Source: Desulfobacterales bacterium | GTDB taxonomy: Bacteria > Desulfobacterota > DSM-4660 > Desulfatiglandales > B25-G16 | Assembly: GCA_013375385.1 (NCBI GenBank) | Contig: JABXJY010000028.1 | Location: 1 to 17,462 of the forward strand | Length of the DNA stretch: 17,462 nucleotides | Direction: 5' to 3' | Part shown: positions 6,649 to 13,170 of the stretch, piece after piece | Layout of the letters: each line of letters begins with the position of its first letter | Position numbering within the stretch: the stretch's first letter is position 1 | Position numbers and translations under genes: made by a program | The notes under the pieces: generated by a model | What the model was told of the DNA's origin: nothing | Database searches by the model: none | What the model saw: only the letters and a program-made list of their open reading frames with translations

Positions 6649-6668
6649 ATGATAAAGAGTCGGGATAG
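6534..6668 (+). CDS. Possible small 44-residue protein
   Basis: A GTG start at 6534 lies just after GGGAGGGAAGGAT, a plausible ribosome binding site, and the frame runs to TAG 6666-6668, overlapping the start of the ferritin-like remnant by 20 bases. The translation is protein-like: VAEFWIQVGGKFIHIRYFAF, then TGLGANLGNLVGFKGKEEN. The overlap with a well-positioned downstream start would allow coupled translation. I do not recognise it; it may be a real small protein or part of a decayed gene. Confidence 0.3.
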   Translation: MAEFWIQVGGKFIHIRYFAFTGLGANLGNLVGFKGKEENDKESG

Positions 6669-6924
6669 AATGGTTGAGGGCCTTGCGTTTGCCCTCCGGT
6701 TCGAGAGGGAGGGGAAGGAGTTTTTTCAAAAAGCCGCTTGTTTAACCAGTAATTCCTTGGGAAAAGAGGTCTTCTGGACGCTGGCACAAGAGGAAGACGT
6801 TCAGAGGTTCTACCTTACTCTGGGAACCGAGGAAAGAGGCCATTTTCTACCCATTCTTGATTCTTACGATTACTTCTCTGACCCCGTAGGGTGGTTTGCC
6901 CAGAAAGAAAGAAGCCTCTTTTAG
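6649..6924 (+). CDS. Internally deleted ferritin-like (rubrerythrin-type) protein
   Basis: 91 residues from ATG 6649, chosen for the GTAAGGAGGAGA ribosome binding site. The first part (VEGLAFALRFEREGKEFFQK, then KEVFWTLAQEED) matches helices 1 and 2 of a small ferritin-like protein. The last part (EERGHFLPILDSYDYFSDP, then VGWF) matches the end of helix 4 and the conserved tail. The two are joined directly at about residues 56-60, so most of the second ExxH region and all of helix 3 are missing. Family members of this type are about 150-165 residues. The four-helix bundle and most diiron ligands cannot form from one chain, so it is probably a non-functional deletion product, although the frame and ribosome binding site are intact. 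Confidence 0.65.
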   Translation: MIKSRDRMVEGLAFALRFEREGKEFFQKAACLTSNSLGKEVFWTLAQEEDVQRFYLTLGTEERGHFLPILDSYDYFSDPVGWFAQKERSLF

Positions 6925-6964
6925 GGGGTTAACAGAATTGGGGATTTAGAAGAGCGAGTACCTA

Positions 6965-7918
6965 ATGGCTGTCCACCATATTCATCAGCCCGTAAGATCA
7001 GCTAGTCGGGCATATTCGTCTACCCAGCGGAATCTGCTTATTGTCTTATCAATCACCGCTGGGGTGATGATCGCGGAAGTAATCGGTGGCCTTCTGGCCA
7101 ATAGCCTTGCCTTGCTGAGCGATGCTGGGCATATGTTAACCGATATATTGGCCTTGAGCCTGAGTATGGTTGCCATGAGATCCGCCCAAAGACCCCCTAC
7201 GGCCTCAAAGACTTTCGGGTTTTATCGATTGGAAATTCTGGCTGCCTTTTTCAACGGCATGTTACTGTTCTTTATCTCTTCCTACATATTCTATGAGGCA
7301 TATCAACGCCTTGTTCATCCCGAGGAAATCAAGGGCTTGTTTATGCTGGTGGTAGCTGCCATAGGGCTTTTGGCAAATGGGGCGGGTATCATGATTCTAA
7401 AGAAATCTGCCCTGAGAAATCTGAATGTTAAATCCGCCTTTTTCCATATGGTGGGTGATACCATCTCTTCTGGGGGAGTGGTTGTGGGAGGGTTAGTGAT
7501 CCTTTATACCGGCTGGAATCCGGTAGACTCTCTCATTGGTATCTTCATTGGTATGTTAATTCTCAGAGGAGCCTATAGCCTGGTAAGGGAATCAATCGAC
7601 ATCTTTCTGGAGGCAACCCCCAAGGATATAGACGTGGAGAAGCTGTTAGATGACCTCCATAAGATCGAGGGGGTGAAAGACATACATCACCTGCACCTAT
7701 GGACTATTACCTCCGGGATCTATGCCATGAGCGCCCATGTCTTGATTGAAGATCTGTTAGTCAGCAGGAGTGCTCAAATCCTACAGGAAATTGAAGGGCT
7801 TCTCCAGGGTAAATACGGCATGGAACATACTACAATCCAGTTTGAAAGTGAATCCTGCGGAGACGATCTATTGAAAGATACTGTCTCCCAAGAATGTATT
7901 GGTAAAGGCGATGGGTAG
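6965..7918 (+). CDS. Cation diffusion facilitator (Zn2+/divalent metal exporter)
   Basis: 317 residues with the CDF fold: six membrane helices and a cytoplasmic C-terminal domain. The metal site is the pair H56-x3-D60 in LLSDAGHMLTD (helix 2) and H161-x3-D165 in FFHMVGDTISSGG (helix 5), the His/Asp arrangement of zinc-preferring CzcD/ZitB-type proteins. The N-terminus carries a short His cluster (HHIHQ). The C-terminal domain (about residues 215-300, with IHHLHLWTITSG) is the usual dimerising metal sensor. It exports cytoplasmic divalent metal by proton antiport. Its last bases overlap the start of the ZIP gene. The ribosome binding site is weak. Zn2+ is the likeliest substrate, but Fe2+ or Co2+ cannot be excluded, and the many iron proteins nearby keep Fe2+ in play. 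Confidence 0.93.
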   Translation: MAVHHIHQPVRSASRAYSSTQRNLLIVLSITAGVMIAEVIGGLLANSLALLSDAGHMLTDILALSLSMVAMRSAQRPPTASKTFGFYRLEILAAFFNGMLLFFISSYIFYEAYQRLVHPEEIKGLFMLVVAAIGLLANGAGIMILKKSALRNLNVKSAFFHMVGDTISSGGVVVGGLVILYTGWNPVDSLIGIFIGMLILRGAYSLVRESIDIFLEATPKDIDVEKLLDDLHKIEGVKDIHHLHLWTITSGIYAMSAHVLIEDLLVSRSAQILQEIEGLLQGKYGMEHTTIQFESESCGDDLLKDTVSQECIGKGDG

Positions 7919-8651
7919 TGGATTTAGCGTTATCTTCTATAGCACCATTGCTGGTGCATCAACCATTTTGGGGATTATCATGGTTATCCTCAAGGAGAGA
8001 TGGGTTCTCAAGCACTCCCATTATGTAAATTCCTTTGCTGCCGGTTTAATCTTGGGGATTGCCTTCTTCCATCTCTTTCCCGAATCACTGGAACTTTCTG
8101 AAAATGCCGTGCTCTTTACCTTTATCGGTTTTCTCCTCTTTTATGTGTTGGAAAATGTGATGGTACTTCATTCAGGATCTGAGATTCACTTTAAAGTAAA
8201 GAGTAACCCCCAGCATACTAAGGGCATGGTCATGTTCTCCGGCCTCTTTTTTCACTCTCTGCTTGATGGTATCATCATTGGGGTGGGCTTCGAGGTAGAT
8301 CAAAGAGTGGGTCTATTAACCTCCCTGGGAGTTATCTTACATGAGCTTCCCGAAGGCGTTACTACATTTTCTCTCCTGATTAGCTCGATAAAAGAAAAAA
8401 CTGCCCTGAAGCTATCTATTGCCGTGGCTCTGGCTACTCCATTGGGGGCTCTGATTTCGCTCGCCTTCATCGGTGATCTGTCGGAATCGGTGGTAGGATT
8501 GCTGTTAGCAATGGCCGGGGGATCCTTTCTCTATATTGGTGCTTCCGATCTGATTCCAGAAACCCACGAAGAAAAAGGATTAGAAAATGCAGGATTTCTG
8601 TTCTTGGGGGTTCTGTTTTTATACTTATTATCAAAAACGATGACGGACTAG
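7911..8651 (+). CDS. ZIP family divalent metal transporter
   Basis: 246 residues from ATG 7911, which overlaps the CDF gene's stop by 8 bases, indicating coupled translation; an upstream in-frame TTG at 7899 is less likely. Eight hydrophobic segments are visible. Helix 4 has H115-SLLD-G (FFHSLLDGIIIGVGF) and helix 5 has H144-E-L-P-E148 (VILHELPEGVTTFS), the paired motifs that form the ZIP metal channel. A short His-containing loop (residues 93-103) takes the place of the His-rich loop of larger ZIPs. ZIPs normally move Zn2+, Fe2+ or other divalent ions into the cytoplasm, opposite to its CDF partner. The terminal TAG is followed by a weak CCCC...GGGGTTTT element that I do not count as a terminator. 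Confidence 0.92.
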   Translation: MGSGFSVIFYSTIAGASTILGIIMVILKERWVLKHSHYVNSFAAGLILGIAFFHLFPESLELSENAVLFTFIGFLLFYVLENVMVLHSGSEIHFKVKSNPQHTKGMVMFSGLFFHSLLDGIIIGVGFEVDQRVGLLTSLGVILHELPEGVTTFSLLISSIKEKTALKLSIAVALATPLGALISLAFIGDLSESVVGLLLAMAGGSFLYIGASDLIPETHEEKGLENAGFLFLGVLFLYLLSKTMTD

Positions 8652-8724
8652 CCGCCCCTTACTGCAAATGGGGTTTTACTGTTGTAGATGCTACCTGTTG
8701 CGCTCCCGATTGTGGGGGGCTCAG

Positions 8725-8746
8725 GGAATATGAGTACCCATATTCC
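8725..8746. promoter_or_regulatory. Operator-like inverted repeat before rubrerythrin
   Basis: GGAATATG and CATATTCC form perfect 8-base arms around six bases (AGTACC), ending just before the ribosome binding site of the rubrerythrin gene. The size and symmetry suit a dimeric repressor, and the position suggests peroxide- or metal-responsive control, but it does not match the PerR or Fur consensus as I know them. It could instead act as an mRNA leader hairpin. Confidence 0.5.
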
Positions 8747-8768
8747 TTAAACAAAGGAGGGTAACGTT

Positions 8769-9341
8769 ATGGAACTTAAGGGCAGGAGGACGGAAAAGAA
8801 TCTATTGACCGCCTTTGCCGGGGAGAGTCAGGCGAGAAACAGGTACACCTATTTTGCCTCCCAGGCAAGAAAGGAAGGCTATGAACAGATTGCCGCCATT
8901 TTTCTGGAGACGGCAGACAACGAGAAAGAACACGCCAAGAGGGAGTTTAAGTTCCTTCAGGGCGGTGAGGTGGAAATCAGCGGTAGTTTCCCTGCCGGGG
9001 TGATTGGCGATACGGCCTCTAGTCTGAAGGCAGCGGCAGGGGGGGAACATCATGAGTGGACCGAGATGTACCCTGAATTTGCGAAGGTGGCCGAGGAGGA
9101 GGGCTTTGGCGAGATTGGCCAAGTGTTCCAATCCATTGCCAAGGCTGAAAAGCAGCACGAGAAAAGGTACCTTGCCTTGTTAAAGAACCTGGAAGAGGGA
9201 AAGGTATTCAAAAAAGACAGGGCTGTTACGTGGAAGTGTCGCAACTGTGGCTACACCCACGAAGGCACCGAAGCTCCCGAGAGATGTCCGGCCTGTGATC
9301 ATGAACGGGCCTACTTTGAACTGCTGACAGAAAACTACTGA
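8769..9341 (+). CDS. rbr: Rubrerythrin
   Basis: 190 residues, the usual length, with a strong ribosome binding site (AAAGGAGGG). The N-terminal diiron four-helix domain carries Glu19 (AGESQARNRY), E52-x2-H55 (DNEKEH), Glu93/Glu96 (EHHEWTEMY) and E127-x2-H130 (KAEKQH). The C-terminal rubredoxin domain has C157-x2-C160 and C173-x2-C176 binding one iron. It reduces hydrogen peroxide to water in the cytoplasm, with electrons passing from rubredoxin or NADH-dependent donors through the FeS4 site to the diiron centre. It lies upstream of the desulfoferrodoxin gene, the common pairing in anaerobes for peroxide plus superoxide removal, and is probably controlled by the palindrome just upstream. Confidence 0.97.
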   Translation: MELKGRRTEKNLLTAFAGESQARNRYTYFASQARKEGYEQIAAIFLETADNEKEHAKREFKFLQGGEVEISGSFPAGVIGDTASSLKAAAGGEHHEWTEMYPEFAKVAEEEGFGEIGQVFQSIAKAEKQHEKRYLALLKNLEEGKVFKKDRAVTWKCRNCGYTHEGTEAPERCPACDHERAYFELLTENY

Positions 9342-9360
9342 AGAAAAGGAGGTGATGTAA

Positions 9361-9411
9361 ATGAAGAGATTCATGATACCGCGGGTTGCTCACTGCCGTG
9401 GAGGCTGCTAA
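9361..9411 (+). CDS. Possible 16-residue peptide with a strong ribosome binding site
   Basis: MKRFMIPRVAHCRGGC is encoded right after rubrerythrin and preceded by AAAGGAGGTGATG, as good a ribosome binding site as any in the window, which would be odd for non-coding DNA. It has a C-x3-C pair. It may be a real mini-protein, or the preserved start of a gene that was broken downstream. No family is recognised. Confidence 0.3.
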   Translation: MKRFMIPRVAHCRGGC

Positions 9412-9606
9412 GCTTGGTCCTGGGTAAGACCTTAAAAGGCCCATGAGATAAAAGAAGAACGTGTCAGGGCTCTTTTTTCAAGTAAGTCCCGATTATGCCT
9501 AGAAGTTAGACATCTTTTGTGCAAGACCAACAGGGAGTCCTGCGGGTTCTGCGCCTTCCGATGATGTGATTGAAGGCAAGCAAAAAACAGGAGAGGAGGT
9601 AAGAAA
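9412..9606. other. Spacer between rubrerythrin and desulfoferrodoxin with possible gene decay
   Basis: No intact gene. One plus frame of about 41 codons (roughly 9434-9570, no start codon) ends in CKTNRESCGFCAFR before TGA; the close Cys spacing is suggestive of a metal-binding protein fragment, but the length is within chance. No terminator is clear, so co-transcription of the flanking genes is possible. Confidence 0.35.
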
Positions 9607-9981
9607 ATGACAGAGAGACTTCAGGTTTACAAGTGTGAGATTTGTGGGAATATCGTAGAGGTGCTCCACGAGGGCAAAGGGGAGCTCGTATGCTGCGGGA
9701 AGCCGATGAAGCTCCTGGTGGAAGGAGCCGTTGATGCAGCTAAGGAGAAACATGTGCCTGTGGTGGAAAAGACAGCAGGTGGCATCAAGGTGAAAGTCGG
9801 CAGCGCTGCCCACCCTATGGAGGAAAAACACTATATCGAATGGATCGAGGTGATTGCAGACGGAAAGGCCTACCGTCAGTTTTTGAAGCCTGGGGATGCA
9901 CCAGAAGCTGCGTTTGATATTGATACGCAGGCGGTGACAGCCCGTGAGTACTGTAACATACACGGCTTGTGGAAGGGATAG
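9607..9981 (+). CDS. dfx: Desulfoferrodoxin (two-iron superoxide reductase)
   Basis: 124 residues after GAGAGGAGG. The N-terminal desulforedoxin-like domain has C10, C13, C29 and C30 for the FeS4 centre I. The C-terminal superoxide reductase domain has the centre II ligands H49 (EKHVP), H69 (AAHPM), H75 (KHYIEW), C116 and H119 (YCNIHG), at the same positions as I recall for the Desulfovibrio desulfuricans protein; Glu47 and Lys48 of the EKHVP loop, which help catalysis, are kept. It reduces superoxide to hydrogen peroxide without releasing O2, and the peroxide is then a substrate for the rubrerythrin encoded upstream. Cytoplasmic. Identification is firm. Confidence 0.97.
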   Translation: MTERLQVYKCEICGNIVEVLHEGKGELVCCGKPMKLLVEGAVDAAKEKHVPVVEKTAGGIKVKVGSAAHPMEEKHYIEWIEVIADGKAYRQFLKPGDAPEAAFDIDTQAVTAREYCNIHGLWKG

Positions 9982-10095
9982 TGCCATTACATCAACTGAG
10001 CAAGGCTAAAGTGGCTGGCAAGGCTTGGGAGGTCTGGAGAGCATAATTGGCGTCCCAAGATCGCAGTGCCCATAGAACAAACCCAAATTTGCAGG

Positions 10096-10145
10096 AGGCC
10101 AGAGCACGTAGTGCCCGCTTCGCTCTCGTGAACTGTGCTCAGGCC
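10096..10145. repeat. Short inverted repeat flanked by AGGCC direct repeats
   Basis: GAGCAC (10102-10107) and GTGCTC (10135-10140) are inverted arms 27 bases apart, and the copies of AGGCC at 10096-10100 and 10141-10145 flank them like a target duplication. It lies in the 195-base spacer between desulfoferrodoxin and the next gene. It may be only a leader hairpin; an element this small is not a convincing mobile unit. Confidence 0.25.
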
Positions 10146-10176
10146 AATCAGGTCATGAAAGAAGGAGTGATGAGAT

Positions 10177-10917
10177 ATGAAACGATTCAGCTGGCAGACC
10201 CTCTTGGGCCTATCCTTGATTGTATTATCGATAGTCTTTTATCTCCTACATTATGCAATCTTTAGAGATCCGCACCATATCTTCATTTACTTGATAGGGG
10301 ATATTGCCTTTGTCTTTGTTGAGGTTCTGCTGGTTACCCTCATAATACACCGGCTGCTAAGTGAGAGGGAAAAACGCACCCGGCTGGAAAAGTTGAATAT
10401 GGTCATAGGAGCCTTCTTTAGTGAAGTCGGAACAAGACTGCTGGCATATTTTTCCGACTTTGACCCTAAATTGGATAAAATCAGAAAAGAGCTTATTGTT
10501 GCCAATGATTGGTCTGAGCATGAATTCTCAAGTGTTAGCAAACGCCTTAAGAATTACGATTATGGAGTTGAGATTCAAAAGGTCGAGCTGGAAGACCTGG
10601 CCAATTACCTTACGGGGAAAAGGGATTTCTTACTTCGATTATTGGAAAACCCAACTTTGTTGGAACACGAATCCTTTACAGAGCTTCTTCGGGCAGTTTT
10701 TCATTTGACAGAGGAATTAGCCAACAGAGAAGATTTAACTCAGTTGCCAGATACTGACTATCAACATCTGGCCGGTGATATGAAAAGAGCGTACGTCTTA
10801 CTTGTCCACCAATGGTTTGACTACATGAAGTATTTGAAAGATAGTTATCCCTATCTATTTTCTCTTGCTATGAGAGCGAACCCCTTTGACCAAGATGCGT
10901 CACCGATAGTAAAATAA
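10177..10917 (+). CDS. Two-helix membrane protein of unknown function
   Basis: 246 residues after AAGAAGGAGTGATGAG. Two hydrophobic helices (about residues 7-28 and 35-60) with a short loop between them anchor the protein; a basic stretch (REKRTRLEKL) then leads into a mainly helical cytoplasmic domain of about 180 residues (KLDKIRKELIVANDWSEHEF, later ENPTLLEHESFTELLRAVFH). No catalytic motif is recognised. I have a vague memory of similar conserved hypothetical proteins in deltaproteobacteria. It lies 32 bases before the ferritin-like gene, so the two probably share a transcript, which hints at a role linked to iron or oxidative stress. Confidence 0.75.
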   Translation: MKRFSWQTLLGLSLIVLSIVFYLLHYAIFRDPHHIFIYLIGDIAFVFVEVLLVTLIIHRLLSEREKRTRLEKLNMVIGAFFSEVGTRLLAYFSDFDPKLDKIRKELIVANDWSEHEFSSVSKRLKNYDYGVEIQKVELEDLANYLTGKRDFLLRLLENPTLLEHESFTELLRAVFHLTEELANREDLTQLPDTDYQHLAGDMKRAYVLLVHQWFDYMKYLKDSYPYLFSLAMRANPFDQDASPIVK

Positions 10918-10949
10918 ATCTTAACAAAAGTTTAGGGTAGGAGAGGAAC

Positions 10950-11453
10950 ATGACTATCGAAGAGGCGATCAAGACGGCCATCGAATTTGAGACCCAGGTC
11001 CGGGATGTCTATCACGGTGCCATGGAAGACACCACCGACCCTGTAGGTAAGCGCATCTTCCGGGTGCTTGCCGGCGAGGAGCAGAACCACCTGGACTACC
11101 TGCAAAGCAGGCTCTCTGAGTGGAAGAGAACCGGCACGATTACTGCAGAACGACTGGAAACCACAATTCCGTCTGAAGAATCTATCAGAGAGGGGGTGAG
11201 AAAGCTTGAGGACCGCATGGCGGATGAGGATCGCGGAGGTGAGCTCAAGATGCTCACCAAGGCCTTTGATGTGGAAGTCAAGACCAGCAATTTCTACAAG
11301 GAGATGGTCAGGGACCTGCCAGCGGAGGGACGAGAGCTGTTCACTGATTTTGTGAAGATCGAGGAAGGGCACCTGACCATCGTCAGGGCCGAGATCGACT
11401 ACTTGAGCAGGACAGGATACTGGTTCGACTTCAAGGAGTTTGATATGGAGTGA
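10950..11453 (+). CDS. Ferritin-like diiron protein (rubrerythrin-type, no rubredoxin domain)
   Basis: 167 residues after GTAGGAGAGG. It has a four-helix ferritin-like layout: Glu14 in helix 1 (AIEFETQVRDVY), E44-x2-H47 in helix 2 (AGEEQNHLDYL), Glu109 in helix 3 (AFDVEVKTSNFY) and E138-x2-H141 in helix 4 (KIEEGHLTIV), all diiron ligands expected for the rubrerythrin group. There is no C-terminal rubredoxin domain, so electrons must come from another protein. The conserved-looking tail ends YWFDFKEFDME. It may act as a peroxidase or iron handler. Its stop codon abuts the 2-oxoacid oxidoreductase gene, suggesting one transcript. This is one of four intact ferritin-like genes in the window. Confidence 0.88.
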   Translation: MTIEEAIKTAIEFETQVRDVYHGAMEDTTDPVGKRIFRVLAGEEQNHLDYLQSRLSEWKRTGTITAERLETTIPSEESIREGVRKLEDRMADEDRGGELKMLTKAFDVEVKTSNFYKEMVRDLPAEGRELFTDFVKIEEGHLTIVRAEIDYLSRTGYWFDFKEFDME

Positions 11454-11476
11454 GACTCATGACCACAGGAGAGCGA

Positions 11477-13147
11477 ATGATTTTGAACATCCTTATTGGT
11501 GGAGAGGCTGGTCAGGGGTTGGTGACGGTGGGACAGATACTTGCCAAGAGCCTTGTGCGCAGTGGCTATTCCATCGTGGTGACACAGAGCTACCAGTCTC
11601 GTATTCGTGGTGGACACAACACCTTCGCCATCCGGGTGGGGACAGGTGATGTCATTGCACCGCAGGAGCCGGTAGACCTCCTGGTTGCCCTCGACAGGGA
11701 TACCGTCACTCTGCATCGCGGGGAGGTTACCCCTGATGGACTCGTCGTCCTTGATGGCGCCGTGGGTATCGATGATGATTCCGTTCTGAAAGTGCCTTTC
11801 AAGGATCTGGCTCAAGAGAGGGTCTCAAACATGGTCGCTCTGGGTGTGGTCGGCCCCCTCCTCGGTCTAGATGAAGAGTTGATGGCAAGGACGGTGGATG
11901 ATTTCTTTGGAAAGAAGGATGCGAGCCTGGCTGCAGAAAACCATCGTGCCCTTGCTGCAGGTACAGGATGGGCAGCCGCACATGCGACATCCAGGCACAG
12001 ACTCCCCCCTGCTTCCAACACCCCCCAGCGTTTGATGATGAATGGAAACGAGGCCATTGCCCTTGGGGCCATTTCAGCGGGTCTCCGATTCCACTCCTTT
12101 TATCCCATGACCCCTTCAACCTCCATCGGTCTCACCCTTGCAGGACAGGCCAAGAGAATGGGTTTGATCATTGAACAGGCAGAAGACGAGATTGCAGCCA
12201 TCAACATGGCCATAGGGGCCTCCTTTGCAGGTGCGCCGAGCATGGTGGGCACCTCGGGGGGTGGGTTCGCCCTGATGGCAGAAGGGGTCAGCCTGGCCGC
12301 CATGACCGAAACCCCCTTGGTTATTGTGGTGGCCCAACGACCCGGCCCGGCCACCGGCCTGCCTACACGGACAGAACAGGCTGACCTCGAGTTTGTTCTG
12401 CATGCCGGCCACGGTGAGTTTCCGCGTGCCATATTCAGCCCGGGCACCGTGGAGGAGTGCTTTCACCTCACGCGCAGGGCCCTGGAGCTGGCAGAGCGAT
12501 ACCAGGGCCCCACGTTTGTCTTAACCGATCAGTTTCTTGCCGATTCCTATCGCGCCGTGGCGCCATTCGGCGTAGAGAATCTGGATACAGTGAGGGCTGG
12601 TACCGGGGCGGTTAAATCGTCTCCGTATTTCAGATTTGCCATCACGGAAAGCGGCGTTTCGCCTCGACTGCTATCGGGAATCACCGAACATCTCGTCGTG
12701 GCTGACAGCGATGAACATACAGAGGATGGTCACATTACGGAAGATCTTTCCGTTCGCAGGCAGATGGTGGAAAAGAGGCTGAGGAAGGGGGAAGGGATGC
12801 GGGCAGAGGTCATTGCGCCGGAAATGGAAGGTGAAGCAAGCCCGGACCTGCTGCTGATTTCCTGGGGTTCGAGCAAAGGGGCAGTGCAGGAGGCGGCCTC
12901 CCGCATGAGGTCCAAGGGAGAGAAGGTCGCTGCACTCCATTTCTCACAGGTGTGGCCCCTGGTCCCAGAGCAGTTCATGATCCACCTTGAGTCTGCACGG
13001 CAGGTGGTGTGTATAGAAGGAAATGCCACCGGACAACTGGCCCGACTGATCCAGCGAGAGACCGGATTTCAGATCAAGGAGAAGGTGCGTCGATATGATG
13101 GTTTGCCGCTGACACCGGAGTACATAGCTCGGGAATTGAACCAGTGA
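11477..13147 (+). CDS. korA: 2-oxoacid:ferredoxin oxidoreductase, fused gamma-alpha subunit
   Basis: Oxidatively decarboxylates a 2-oxoacid (most likely 2-oxoglutarate) with CoA and passes electrons to ferredoxin, as a complex with the beta subunit encoded next. I chose ATG 11477 (556 residues) for AGGAG five bases upstream and because the conserved sequence begins MILNILIGGEAGQG; GTG 11450 and ATG 11459 are alternatives overlapping or abutting the upstream gene. The first 175 residues are the gamma domain (GGEAGQGLVTVGQ, QSYQSRIRGGHN). The rest is the alpha domain: GNEAIALGAISAG, FYPMTPSTSI, EQAEDEIAAINMAIGAS, GTSGGGFALMAEG, and GLPTRTEQADL near the CoA/TPP interface. A C-terminal domain follows (residues about 450-556). 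No delta (ferredoxin) subunit is present nearby. KorA and VorB-like enzymes share this design, so substrate choice is inference. Confidence 0.9.
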   Translation: MILNILIGGEAGQGLVTVGQILAKSLVRSGYSIVVTQSYQSRIRGGHNTFAIRVGTGDVIAPQEPVDLLVALDRDTVTLHRGEVTPDGLVVLDGAVGIDDDSVLKVPFKDLAQERVSNMVALGVVGPLLGLDEELMARTVDDFFGKKDASLAAENHRALAAGTGWAAAHATSRHRLPPASNTPQRLMMNGNEAIALGAISAGLRFHSFYPMTPSTSIGLTLAGQAKRMGLIIEQAEDEIAAINMAIGASFAGAPSMVGTSGGGFALMAEGVSLAAMTETPLVIVVAQRPGPATGLPTRTEQADLEFVLHAGHGEFPRAIFSPGTVEECFHLTRRALELAERYQGPTFVLTDQFLADSYRAVAPFGVENLDTVRAGTGAVKSSPYFRFAITESGVSPRLLSGITEHLVVADSDEHTEDGHITEDLSVRRQMVEKRLRKGEGMRAEVIAPEMEGEASPDLLLISWGSSKGAVQEAASRMRSKGEKVAALHFSQVWPLVPEQFMIHLESARQVVCIEGNATGQLARLIQRETGFQIKEKVRRYDGLPLTPEYIARELNQ

Positions 13148-13170
13148 CGACAGCCGAAAGCGAGGATGAA

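Noticed and set aside
8656..8684. Rho-independent terminator after the ZIP gene (CCCC...GGGGTTTT)
   Set aside because: Only a 4-bp stem with a long loop and a short T-run; too weak to call.
10047..10265. 72-codon plus frame overlapping the membrane protein start
   Set aside because: It has no homology signal, runs through a hairpin, and its second half is a shadow of the well-supported membrane protein gene.
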